DNA of 43,621 nt from contig NZ_JFAQ01000098.1 in assembly GCF_001304695.1 (NCBI RefSeq), positions 1 through 43,621 of the forward strand. Direction: 5' to 3'. Below are positions 24,929 to 33,145 of the stretch, one piece after another. This DNA is from Xanthomonas axonopodis. Lineage in GTDB: Bacteria; Pseudomonadota; Gammaproteobacteria; Xanthomonadales; Xanthomonadaceae. The notes beneath the pieces are model-generated. The model ran no database searches and was not told the DNA's origin. It saw nothing but the letters and a program-made list of their open reading frames with translations. A program made the translations under genes and the position numbers. Within the stretch, counting starts at the first letter, position 1, and every line of letters begins with the position of its first letter.

Positions 24929-25294
24929 TCAACGTCTGGCCAGAGCCAGAACCTGAAAAATCAGCCCGATGGCGATACCCGCCAACAAGGCCAGAGGAGG
25001 CAGCCGCCATAGGCCGAAGCCCAACGCCAGCGCCACGAAAACCAACACCCACTTCAGCACCATCGCCAGGATCAGCCGCACCATGGCGATGCCCGCTGCC
25101 TGGATATCGCCACCTAGCGCGGTACGTGCCGCAACCCAACCGCCCAGCACTGTCGCAAATCCGGTCAATGCCAGGCCTGCAGCGTAACGGGGACCGACCA
25201 ACAGCAACCCCAGACTGGTTATAGCTACGGCGGCAAGCGGATATACCGCAGCGCGCAGCATCAACCGCCGACCCGCGTCAACGGAGTTCAGCAC
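24929..25294 (-). CDS. atpI: ATP synthase subunit I
   Basis: 121 residues, four transmembrane helices (about 15-34, 38-57, 72-93, 97-117). It lies at the head of the operon, as AtpI does in most proteobacteria, and helps assemble the c ring. Low sequence conservation is normal; position and topology carry the call. Start ATG 25294. Promoter candidate at 25354-25383. Confidence 0.88.
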   Translation of the reverse strand: MLNSVDAGRRLMLRAAVYPLAAVAITSLGLLLVGPRYAAGLALTGFATVLGGWVAARTALGGDIQAAGIAMVRLILAMVLKWVLVFVALALGFGLWRLPPLALLAGIAIGLIFQVLALARR

Positions 25295-25353
25295 TACGGT
25301 TACCTTACGTGTGAATGAGTGGGAAGCGCAGTTGCGCCTCGTCTAGCCGCGAA

Positions 25354-25383
25354 AGTATAGCAATGGGACAAATTGTGAGACAA
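25354..25383 (-). promoter_or_regulatory. Candidate sigma-70 promoter of the atp operon
   Basis: On the minus strand TTGTCT (25383-25378) and TATACT (25359-25354) are separated by 18 bases. The -10 matches TATAAT at five of six positions; the -35 matches TTGACA at four. It lies about 60 bases upstream of the atpI ATG. Predicted by pattern only. Confidence 0.5.
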
Positions 25384-25519
25384 CCGGCAGAGGTCATCGC
25401 TTGCTGCGATGCACCACATGGCTGCCGCCGCAGCGGGTGGGAACTTTGCCACAAACTGGCGGTCAGAGCTTGCAAGGCCTGCACATCCTCGTCGAAAGGT
25501 ACCGCCGCAGGCTGCGTCT

Positions 25520-25549
25520 AGGAGCCCTGGGAGACCGGGGCTCCTGCTT
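25520..25549 (+). terminator. Orphan terminator, possible small RNA 3' end
   Basis: AGGAGCCC (25520-25527) and GGGCTCCT (25538-25545) form a perfect 8-bp stem with a 10-base loop; GCTTTT follows. No plus-strand gene precedes it: the nearest upstream gene (atpI) runs the other way. It may end an unannotated small RNA begun within 25384-25510. Confidence 0.45.
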
Positions 25550-25816
25550 TTGAACGCATTTTGTCACACCCTGCGACCTTCCCATCGGCGGTCCAATCGA
25601 TTCCTTGGCTTGCCTGGCCTCTAGGCGACCTTGGCAGTGACGCTGCACGCGTTCCATGACCTGACCAAAGGATTAGCAAAGCGGACCGTTTTGTCCGATT
25701 GCTATGGCCGCCTTCACGCTGATTGGACGGCCCCTTCACTTTTGAAAAACGCGCGCCTACCGACGATGCGCTGCAGAGGCCGAGCCGCCTGACCATTCCA
25801 AGAATTCGGAGCTCCC

Positions 25817-26629
25817 ATGAAACACCTCCTCGCACTGGCGATCCCGTGCGTCCTGGCCGTCGCCTACGTCGCGCCCGCACACGCCGAAGACACCGATGAC
25901 CGCTTCCAGCTCCGCATCGGCGCGATGAATGTCGACAACGACAACACTCTGCGCGGCAACACCCTGCTGGCTGGCAACAATGTCTCGGTCAACGAAGACT
26001 TCAAGCTGGGCGGCAAGGAATGGGAGCCGCGCGTGGATGGGGTGTTGCGCATCAGCACCCGTCAGCGCCTGATCTTCGACTACTTCAAGTACGACAAGGA
26101 TCGCCGCGAGACCTTGAGCCAGGATCTGAGCGCCGATGGCGTGACCGTGCCGTCCGGCAGCTTCATCAAGGGTGAGCTGAAGTACCAGGTCGCCACTTTC
26201 GTGTACGACTACTCGGTGATCGATTCTCCGGAATTCAACCTGGGCCTGCAGATCGGTGCCGAATACGCCAAGGTCGAGGCCAATGCGTATGCCGACCTGG
26301 GTAGCGTGTTCACTGGCGAGGTCCTGGACGAAAGCGAAGACGGCGCTGCGCCGGTCGTGGGCATCCGCTTCACCGCGCGTCCGAGTGAACACTGGCTGTT
26401 CAACGTGCAGGGCCAGTACCTCAACACCAGTTGGGGCGACTTCGGCGACTACGACGGCGACCTGAGCCGCGCCAACGCCATTGCCGAATACCGCTTCACC
26501 AAGAACTTCGGCATTTCCGCCGGCTACGACTGGTTCAAGCTGGACGTGGACCGCGAGGGCAGCGACGGCCTGGTCGGCCTGAAGCAGGAGTTCAAGGGCC
26601 CGGTGGCAGGCGTGACGTTCGCGTTCTGA
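25817..26629 (+). CDS. Outer membrane beta-barrel protein
   Basis: 270 residues. Signal peptide MKHLLALAIPCVLAVAYVAP with cleavage probably after AHA. The mature part has alternating amphipathic beta strands (FQLRIGAMNVDN, RLIFDYFKYDK, YQVATFVYDYS, WLFNVQGQYLN, AIAEYRFTKNFGISAGYDW) and ends GVTFAF; a C-terminal aromatic residue is the outer membrane insertion signal. It resembles small eight- to ten-strand porin-like barrels of unknown role. A CGGAGCTCCC site precedes the ATG at 25817. A strong hairpin follows at 26673-26700. Monocistronic. Confidence 0.85.
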   Translation: MKHLLALAIPCVLAVAYVAPAHAEDTDDRFQLRIGAMNVDNDNTLRGNTLLAGNNVSVNEDFKLGGKEWEPRVDGVLRISTRQRLIFDYFKYDKDRRETLSQDLSADGVTVPSGSFIKGELKYQVATFVYDYSVIDSPEFNLGLQIGAEYAKVEANAYADLGSVFTGEVLDESEDGAAPVVGIRFTARPSEHWLFNVQGQYLNTSWGDFGDYDGDLSRANAIAEYRFTKNFGISAGYDWFKLDVDREGSDGLVGLKQEFKGPVAGVTFAF

Positions 26630-26672
26630 TTCTTTCGGGACCCGGACCCGGGACCCAGAAAGCAGCCTCATG

Positions 26673-26700
26673 CAGAACCCCGCGGCGATGCGGGGTTCTG
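26673..26700 (+). terminator. Terminator after the barrel protein gene
   Basis: CAGAACCCCGC (26673-26683) and GCGGGGTTCTG (26690-26700) form a perfect 11-bp stem with a 6-base loop, followed by TCGTTT. It ends the gene at 25817-26629 and may serve the minus-strand gene at 26753 as well. Confidence 0.8.
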
Positions 26701-26752
26701 TCGTTTAACGGATGCGTGGCAACTAACCGACCCGGCAGCAGCGGACACACGC

Positions 26753-27028
26753 TCAGGGCGGCTTGGTCGCACCGGCCACCAACAGATGCTGGTGCGTGGT
26801 GCAGTAGCACTCGTCGTGCCAACCGTCGTGCGGATCGGTGCAGACCGCATGCTGCACCGTCGCCGGCAGCGACGCCACGTCGCTGCGCAAGTCGCGCTTC
26901 AGCGAGACGAACACCGAGCCCGGATGCGGCCAGTCGGTCCGCCGCGGCGGCTCGGCGATACGGTTGCCGCTGGCCAGTTCGCGCTGCAGCAGCGCCTGCA
27001 GTTCGGAACACAGATTGCCCTGCCCCAT
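26753..27028 (-). CDS. Small uncharacterised protein
   Basis: 91 residues from ATG 27028, chosen because GGAGGTCGTC sits ideally before it (an open frame runs to 27145 but overlaps lpdA). Features: MGQGNLCSELQALLQREL helix, a PHPGSVFVSLKRDLRS stretch and a Cys/His-rich C-terminal part (CTDPHDGWHDECYCTTHQHLL) that could bind metal. Family not recognised. Co-directional with lpdA, 73 bases downstream, with a hairpin between them. Confidence 0.65.
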   Translation of the reverse strand: MGQGNLCSELQALLQRELASGNRIAEPPRRTDWPHPGSVFVSLKRDLRSDVASLPATVQHAVCTDPHDGWHDECYCTTHQHLLVAGATKPP

Positions 27029-27060
27029 GACGACCTCCATGCGTCGAGTCACCATCGCGG

Positions 27061-27089
27061 CGACCGCGCCACACGTGGCGGCACGGTCG
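27061..27089 (-). terminator. Hairpin after lpdA
   Basis: CGACCG (27061-27066) pairs with CGGTCG (27084-27089) and CGCCAC (27067-27072) with GTGGCG (27075-27080), with a 3-base bulge. It lies 12 bases past the lpdA stop and before the 91-residue gene, so it may reduce read-through. No T-run. Confidence 0.4.
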
Positions 27090-27101
27090 TGCGCAGCGGC
27101 G

Positions 27102-28925
27102 TCACTTCTTCTTGGGGATGTACAGATCGGTGATGGTGCCGTCATAGACCTCGGCGGCCATGCCGACCGACTCGCTCAGGGTCGGGTGCGCGTGGATGGT
27201 GTGGCCGATGTCTTCGGCTTCGGCACCCATCTCGATCGCCAGGCCAATTTCGGCCAGCAGATCGCCGGCATGCACGCCGACGATGGCGCCACCGATCACG
27301 CGATGGGTGTCTTCGTCGAAGATCAGCTTGGTGAAGCCCTCGGTGCGGCCGATGCCGATCGCGCGGCCGCTGGCGGCCCACGGGAACTTGGCGACGCCGA
27401 CCTTCAGACCCTTGGCCTTGGCTTCGGTTTCGGTGACACCGACCCAGGCGATTTCCGGGTTGGTGTACGCCACCGACGGGATCACCCGCGCCACCCATTC
27501 CTTCTTCTCGCCGGCAGCCACTTCGGCGGCCAGCTTGCCTTCGTGGGTGGCCTTGTGCGCCAGCATCGGGTTACCGACGATATCGCCGATGGCGAAGATG
27601 TGCGGCACGTTGGTGCGCATCTGCCGGTCGACCGGGATGAAGCCGCGCTCGGTGATGGTGACGCCGGCCTTTTCCGCGCCGATTTTCTTGCCGTTCGGGC
27701 GACGGCCCACGGCGACCAGCACGCGATCGTACGCGGTGGCCTGCAGACCGGGCTTTTCGCCTTCCACAGCCGCTTCGAAGGACACGGTGATGCCGCTCTT
27801 GTCGGCGGTGACGTCGGTGGCCTTGGTCATGAGATGGACCTCCACGCCCTGCTTCTTCAGGCGGTCGGCCAGCGGCTTGACCAGGTCCTTGTCGGCGCCC
27901 GGCATCAGCTGGTCCATGAACTCGACCACGGTGACCTTGCTGCCGAGCGCGCTGTACACCGTGACCATTTCCAGGCCGATGATGCCGCCGCCGACCACCA
28001 ACAGGGTCTTGGGAATGTCGTGCAACTCCAGCGCGTCTGTGGAGTCCATCACGCGCTTGTCGTCCCACGGGAAGTTGGGCAGCTTCACTGCCTGCGAGCC
28101 GGCGGCGATGATGCAGTGCTCGAAGCGGAGCAGCTGGGTCTTGCCGTCGGCGCCGACGATCTCCAGCTCGTGGGGCGAGACGAAGCTGGCCACGCCGGTC
28201 ACGGTGCGCACCTTGCGCTGCTTGGCCATGCTGGCCAGGCCGCCAGTGAGCTTGCCGACCACTTTTTCCTTGTACTCGCGCAGCTTGTCCAGGGTGATCT
28301 TGGGCTGACCGAAGTCCACGCCGAAGTCGCCGGCATGGGCCACTTCGTCGATCACCGCGGCGGCGTGCAGCAGCGCCTTGGACGGAATGCAGCCGACGTT
28401 GAGGCAGACACCGCCCAGGCTGGCGTAGCGCTCGATCAGCACCGTGTCCAGGCCCAGGTCGGCCGCGCGGAACGCAGCGGTGTAGCCTCCGGGGCCGGCG
28501 CCGAGCACCACCATCTTGCATTCGATGTCGGCCGGCTTGCCGCTGGCCAGCGCCGGCTTGGGCGCGGCCGGCTCGGCCGGGGCACGGTGCGACGGCGTCA
28601 CCGGCGGCTTGCTGCCCGGTGCGGCGGCAGGCGCTGCAGCGGCCGGGGCGGCCTTGGGTTCGGCCTTGGCCGGCGCGGCGGCCTCGCCTTCGGTTTCGAG
28701 GAGCAGCACGAGCGCACCTTCGGACAGGGTGTCGCCGACCTTGACCTTGAGTTCCTTGACCACACCAGCCGCCGAGGACGGCACTTCCAGCGTGGCCTTG
28801 TCCGATTCCAGCGTTACCAGGCCCTGGTCCTTGGCCACGCTGTCGCCGACGGCGACCAGCACTTCGATGACGGGGACATCGCTGTAATCGCCGATGTCGG
28901 GAACCTTGATTTCAATGACCGCCAT
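27102..28925 (-). CDS. lpdA: Dihydrolipoyl dehydrogenase (E3) with N-terminal lipoyl domain
   Basis: 607 residues. Residues ~1-78 are a lipoyl domain (PDIGDYSDVPVIEVLV, lipoylated Lys in LESDKATLEV), then an Ala/Pro-rich linker (about 80-130), then the FAD/NAD flavoprotein with GAGPGGYTAAFRAADLG, the redox pair in GGVCLNVGCIPSKALLH, GGGIIGLEM and the C-terminal HAHPTLSE (active-site His-Glu). Reoxidises the dihydrolipoyl arm of the pyruvate dehydrogenase complex. The fusion is known in Neisseria, Xanthomonas and relatives. Start ATG 28925 with AGGAGA upstream. It follows the secreted-protein gene in the same direction as aceF. Confidence 0.97.
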   Translation of the reverse strand: MAVIEIKVPDIGDYSDVPVIEVLVAVGDSVAKDQGLVTLESDKATLEVPSSAAGVVKELKVKVGDTLSEGALVLLLETEGEAAAPAKAEPKAAPAAAAPAAAPGSKPPVTPSHRAPAEPAAPKPALASGKPADIECKMVVLGAGPGGYTAAFRAADLGLDTVLIERYASLGGVCLNVGCIPSKALLHAAAVIDEVAHAGDFGVDFGQPKITLDKLREYKEKVVGKLTGGLASMAKQRKVRTVTGVASFVSPHELEIVGADGKTQLLRFEHCIIAAGSQAVKLPNFPWDDKRVMDSTDALELHDIPKTLLVVGGGIIGLEMVTVYSALGSKVTVVEFMDQLMPGADKDLVKPLADRLKKQGVEVHLMTKATDVTADKSGITVSFEAAVEGEKPGLQATAYDRVLVAVGRRPNGKKIGAEKAGVTITERGFIPVDRQMRTNVPHIFAIGDIVGNPMLAHKATHEGKLAAEVAAGEKKEWVARVIPSVAYTNPEIAWVGVTETEAKAKGLKVGVAKFPWAASGRAIGIGRTEGFTKLIFDEDTHRVIGGAIVGVHAGDLLAEIGLAIEMGAEAEDIGHTIHAHPTLSESVGMAAEVYDGTITDLYIPKKK

Positions 28926-28941
28926 TTGCTTCTCCTGTAGC

Positions 28942-29589
28942 TCAACCGGCCGTGCCGGCAAGCGTCTGCTGGAGTTCATCCAGCGACGATTCGATTTGGG
29001 TCCAGCGCTTGTCGCGCTTCTTTTCCTTGCCTTCGCTGGCTTCGATCAGCAGCGCGGCCTGTTTCAGCAGCAACTCGCCGGCACCGCAGCTGGGACGGGC
29101 GCCGCTGTAGCGCACGCCATCGACCTGGAACGAGAGCACTTCGCCCTCGCTCACCGGCGCAGTACGTCCGTTCGGTGCGAGCTGGGTCAGCGTGCTGGTC
29201 CAGTTGCTGACCAGGCGCTTGGCCAACGGTGCCGGAATCGGGATATCGACCGTTTCAGGCGTCTGCTCGGTGCGGAACTGCACACTGCCGCGATCGGTCT
29301 GGCTGACCCAGCTGTAGACGCGCTCGTCGGCGCGGCTATGCCGCAGGGTCCAGTCGGCGCCCTCCTTGCCCGGCACCAGCGACACCGCGCTCTCCACGCC
29401 ACGCGTGGGCAGCGTCAGCAACGACAAGGCCGGCTTGGTGCCGCCATCCAGCAACGTGGTGACAGCAGTGCCGTAGTTGCCCACGGCCGGCGGCCAGCCG
29501 CGGCCGAGCGTGCTCTCGCATTCGCGTGCAGCAGCGCTTTTCCACGGCAGCACGCCGAGCGCGGCGATGGTCAGCAGCGCGGCCCTCAC
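28942..29589 (-). CDS. Uncharacterised exported protein between aceF and lpdA
   Basis: 215 residues starting at GTG 29589, which overlaps the aceF TGA as GTGA, so the two are translationally coupled. Signal peptide (LLTIAALGVLPWKSAAARE). The mature domain has two to three Cys (RECES and RPSCGAGELL), which could form a disulfide, beta-rich stretches (VYSWVSQTDRGSVQFRTEQ) and a Lys/Glu-rich tail. Family not recognised. Its place inside a pyruvate dehydrogenase operon is unexpected for an exported protein and gives no obvious function. Confidence 0.75.
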   Translation of the reverse strand: MRAALLTIAALGVLPWKSAAARECESTLGRGWPPAVGNYGTAVTTLLDGGTKPALSLLTLPTRGVESAVSLVPGKEGADWTLRHSRADERVYSWVSQTDRGSVQFRTEQTPETVDIPIPAPLAKRLVSNWTSTLTQLAPNGRTAPVSEGEVLSFQVDGVRYSGARPSCGAGELLLKQAALLIEASEGKEKKRDKRWTQIESSLDELQQTLAGTAG

Positions 29590-31319
29590 AGCAGGACGCG
29601 ACGCATGTCGGCCAGCACCTGGCTGAGATAGGTGGTGAAACGGGCCGCCAAGGCGCCGTCGATGACGCGGTGGTCGTAGCTCAGCGACAACGGCAGCATC
29701 AGCTTCGGCGCGAAGTCCTTGCCGTTCCAGACCGGTTGCATCGCCGACTTGGATATGCCCAGGATCGCCACTTCCGGCGCATTGATGATCGGCGTGAACG
29801 CAGTGCCGCCGATGCCGCCGAGCGAGCTGATCGAGAAGCAGCCGCCGCTCATGTCGGCCGGGCCCAGCTTGCCGTCGCGCGCCTTCTTGGCCAGCTCGCC
29901 GCTTTCCTGCGCGATCTGCAACACGCCCTTCTTGTCGACATCGCGAATCACCGGTACCACCAGGCCGTTCGGCGTATCGGCGGCAAACCCGATGTGGAAG
30001 TACTTCTTCAGGGTGAGGTTCTCGCCGGCCGCATCCAGCGAGGCGTTGAACTCGGGGAACTTCTTTAGTGCCGCGGCGCTGGCCTTGATCAAGAACGCGA
30101 GCATGGTCAGCTTGATGCCAGCTTTCTCGTTTTCCTTGTTGAGCGCCACGCGTAGGGCTTCCAGGTCGGTGATGTCGGCCGACTCGAACTGGGTGACGTG
30201 CGGAATCATTGCCCAGTTGCGCGCCAGGTTGGCACCGGAAATCTTCTTGATGCGCGACAGCGGCTGGGTTTCGGTTTCGCCGAACTTGCTGAAGTCCACC
30301 TTCGGCCAGGCCAGCAGGTTCAGGCCATTGCCGCCACCGGCCGGCGCAGCACCGGCTGCGGCAGATGCACCGCCGCTGAGTGCGGCCTTCACAAAGCGCT
30401 GCACGTCCTCACGGGTAATGCGGCCGCCTTTTTCGCTGCCCTTGAGCTGATTCAGGTCCACGCCCAGCTCGCGTGCGAAAACGCGTACCACCGGGCTGGC
30501 ATACGGCACCTTGGACGGCAACACGCTGTCGGCATCGAAGGTCACCGGCGGGCTGCTCGGCTTGCCCGCGGACGGCTGGCCACCCTGCGCTGCCTGCGTG
30601 CCGGCACCGGAACGCGCGCCCTGCACCTGCGCGATTTCGCGCTGGGCCAGCTTGTCCGGCTCGGCCGGGACGGCAACCGGCTCGACCTTGCCCGCGGTTT
30701 CGGCGGTGTCGGTGGTGGGCTTGGCCGGCGACTGCGCCGCACCGGTGCCGCCTTCGCTGGCGGCAATGATCGCCACCACATTGCCCTGCGACAGGGTGTC
30801 GCCGACCTTGACCTTGAGTTCCTTGACCACGCCGGCGGCCGAGGACGGGACTTCCATCGTGGCCTTGTCCGATTCCAGCGTGACCAGGCTCTGGTCCTTG
30901 GCGACGGTATCGCCCACGGCCACCAGCACTTCGATCACCGGGATGTCGGTGTAGTCGCCGATATCGGGCACGCGCGCTTCGATCAGGCCACCATTCGAGG
31001 CGGCGGCAGGCGCGGCAGGTTCGGCCTTGGCAGCCGATGCCGGGGCAGCGGCGGGCTTGGCGGTATCGGCGCCGGCATCGGCCACTTCGATCAACGCCAC
31101 CAGCGCGCCTTGCGAAAGCGAATCGCCGACCTTGACCTTGATCTCCTTGACCACGCCAGCCACCGACGAAGGCACTTCCATGGTGGCCTTGTCCGATTCC
31201 AGCGTGACCAGGCTCTGGTCCTTGCTGACAGTATCGCCGACGGACACCAGCACCTCGATTACCGGGACGTCGCTGTAGTCACCGATATCGGGGACAAGTG
31301 CTTCCTTGATTTCGGCCAT
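29586..31319 (-). CDS. aceF: Pyruvate dehydrogenase E2, dihydrolipoyl acetyltransferase
   Basis: 577 residues. Two tandem lipoyl domains (~1-78 and ~105-185, each with ESDKATMEV), Ala/Pro linkers, a peripheral-subunit-binding domain (YASPVVRVFARELGVDL, ~270-310) and the catalytic acetyltransferase domain ending with DHRVIDGALAARF (active-site His and Asp). Forms the core of the PDH complex, passing acetyl groups to CoA. The start is ATG 31319 (MAEIKEALVPDIGDYSDV); the frame extends to 31559 without homology. No aceE (E1) gene is adjacent: upstream is an unrelated DUF2884 gene. Confidence 0.96.
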   Translation of the reverse strand: MAEIKEALVPDIGDYSDVPVIEVLVSVGDTVSKDQSLVTLESDKATMEVPSSVAGVVKEIKVKVGDSLSQGALVALIEVADAGADTAKPAAAPASAAKAEPAAPAAASNGGLIEARVPDIGDYTDIPVIEVLVAVGDTVAKDQSLVTLESDKATMEVPSSAAGVVKELKVKVGDTLSQGNVVAIIAASEGGTGAAQSPAKPTTDTAETAGKVEPVAVPAEPDKLAQREIAQVQGARSGAGTQAAQGGQPSAGKPSSPPVTFDADSVLPSKVPYASPVVRVFARELGVDLNQLKGSEKGGRITREDVQRFVKAALSGGASAAAGAAPAGGGNGLNLLAWPKVDFSKFGETETQPLSRIKKISGANLARNWAMIPHVTQFESADITDLEALRVALNKENEKAGIKLTMLAFLIKASAAALKKFPEFNASLDAAGENLTLKKYFHIGFAADTPNGLVVPVIRDVDKKGVLQIAQESGELAKKARDGKLGPADMSGGCFSISSLGGIGGTAFTPIINAPEVAILGISKSAMQPVWNGKDFAPKLMLPLSLSYDHRVIDGALAARFTTYLSQVLADMRRVLL

Positions 31320-31561
31320 ACGGGGGAACTCCGGCAACAGAATGGGGAAACCCCTATTGTGGCCGGCTGCGGGCCGCAGCGCCAACCATTGCCGTGCCAA
31401 AAAATCGCACGCCCGGCGGGATGCAGCGTCCGCATGAGCGCGTGCGCCGATCATTTCGCCGCGCGCCGATCGACCCGCAACAGTTGCAGTGGCTCGCCCG
31501 ACGGCAAACGATACGCCAGCGCATTGTCCAGCCCGTCGAGCGCTTCCAGGCGCTAGCACAA

Positions 31562-32233
31562 CTACTCCGCGCGTGGCCGCAGTGCGCGCGCTTGCGGCTC
31601 GACCAGGCGCTCGATGCGCGCCTCCATGCCGTCGAGCGAACGCAGCTGCACATCATTTCCGGTGATTGCGGACTGCACCGCACCGGCCACCACATCGCCG
31701 ATCAGCTGCGGCAGCAACTCGGCGACCAGCGCACCGATGTCGTCGTCGATATCGATCGGGGTCAGCTGGCTTTTGCTGAAACTCTGCTTCAAGCGCACAC
31801 TCTGCTTCAAGCGCACACCGATCTTCTCGCGCACGTCTGCCAACTGCGCGCGCGTGGCGTCCGGGCTGCGACTGAAGCCGGCGGCCACCTCGCCCAGAGC
31901 GGTGACTGCGATATCGGCCGCTTCGCGCCCGACTGCCTGCGCCAGCGGCACCGCGTCGCGGGTCTGGCGCTCGAACTGGATCAGGCGGGCGCGATCGTCA
32001 GCGCTCACTGCCACCCAGCGGTCGTCGACGAACAGGGCGCCCTGGCGCATCACCAGCCACTGCGGCGTGCCCGATTCGCGGATCAGGATCAGGCTGCGTG
32101 CGTTGAGCACGAGGTCGTAATCGCTGCTGACCTCGCAGTGCAGATTCGGGCCCTTGGCAGCGGCCACCCCGGCGCCGCTCAACAGACCGAACAGCGCGCC
32201 TGCTGCCACCGTGATTGCCTGTTTGATCGCCAT
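31562..32233 (-). CDS. DUF2884 (YggN-like) periplasmic protein
   Basis: 223 residues. Signal peptide (MAIKQAITVAAGALFGLLSG, cleaved near AKG); the mature start LHCEVSSDYDLVLNARSLIL and the central VDDRWVAVSADDRARLIQFE match the DUF2884/YggN family. Function unknown; family members are periplasmic. An oddity is a perfect 18-base tandem duplication (31781-31816) giving VRLKQS twice. It begins about 240 bases from the aceF start in the same direction. Start ATG 32233. Stop TAG at 31562-31564. Confidence 0.8.
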   Translation of the reverse strand: MAIKQAITVAAGALFGLLSGAGVAAAKGPNLHCEVSSDYDLVLNARSLILIRESGTPQWLVMRQGALFVDDRWVAVSADDRARLIQFERQTRDAVPLAQAVGREAADIAVTALGEVAAGFSRSPDATRAQLADVREKIGVRLKQSVRLKQSFSKSQLTPIDIDDDIGALVAELLPQLIGDVVAGAVQSAITGNDVQLRSLDGMEARIERLVEPQARALRPRAE

Positions 32234-32449
32234 CTCGCCACTCCGTTATGCGCTGGTTGCAGCACGCCTGCAACGCTGGCACGCAGCCCTGTGCCGGAGG
32301 CTACCATGACTTCTGGCCAATGGCCGCCACACACAGCGCGGGTGCCGACCGCGGTGCGGCAGCGTGCATCAACAATCGCGGAGCACCGCGACCACGGCGT
32401 GGTTCGCTGCGACGCTCGCATTCCACACTGACCTCGCGTTGCCCCCCGG

Positions 32450-33005
32450 CTAGTGCACGGCATCGCACAACGGCTGCCAGGCTGTCGCCAGCCGCGGCAG
32501 CGACCAGGCGGCATTGGCCGGGCTGGTGGACGGCAAGACGACGACAGGCAGCGCGCACAGCTCCGTCGGTAGCAGCGGCTGGACGTAGCGACGCCAGGCC
32601 TGCGCTGCCGCAGTGCCATTGCAGGCCACCATGCGCAGCTGCGGCAGCGTGGCCAGCAACGCAGGCAGCGGATTGACCACGATGCTCGCCGCCACGATGG
32701 ACGTAACTTCCGCGCCGCTCGCATTGGCCGATGACATCCCATAACCCCACACGATGGTCGAGCAGCGCGTGCAAGCGCGCTGCATAGCTTGCGGCTGTAT
32801 CAATGCCCAATAAGGCTTGCATCAATGGCCAGAAGCGATTGCGTGGGTGTGCGTAGTAGCGAGCCGCTTCCAACGACGCGACCCCCGGCATCGAACCAAG
32901 CAGCAACACCCTGCAATCACTGCGAATGTGCGCTGGCAGGCCTTGGCTGACGTGTTTTTTCGTCACGGCGATCGCATCTGCGTGAATGTCTTTTTCAGAT
33001 TGCAT
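32450..33005 (-). pseudogene. DNA-deoxyinosine glycosylase (Mug/UDG superfamily), frameshifted
   Basis: From ATG 33005 the protein reads [30 protein letters not shown] and then [14 protein letters not shown], matching the conserved blocks of uracil/deoxyinosine glycosylases of TIGR04274 type. The frame then fails near 32703-32708 and the rest ([44 protein letters not shown], the last carrying the family LPSTSPAN motif) is in the next frame, ending at TAG 32450. Relatives usually read CERxGSLDxxI; the residues missing here fit a 5-base deletion better than a one-base insertion. Expected role: excision of deaminated purines. About 185 residues when joined. Confidence 0.75.
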
Positions 33006-33145
33006 GACGTAGCGACGGCCTTATTGGGGGAATACCTGAACAAACGAAATTTTAGCGGGGTGCAGGTGGGCGTGGATTCAGATTTTCAGGAATAGTTTTG
33101 GCGCGGCCCACTCCACGGGCCTAACAACAAGACGAGGAGACCCTC

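Larger units (their letters stand above)
25295..25816. other. Intergenic region between atpI and the outer membrane protein gene
   Basis: About 520 bases without a supported gene. It holds the atp promoter candidate, the orphan terminator at 25520-25549, and the leader of the plus-strand gene at 25817. Minus-strand frames here (for example 25518-25880) have no coding character. Confidence 0.5.
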
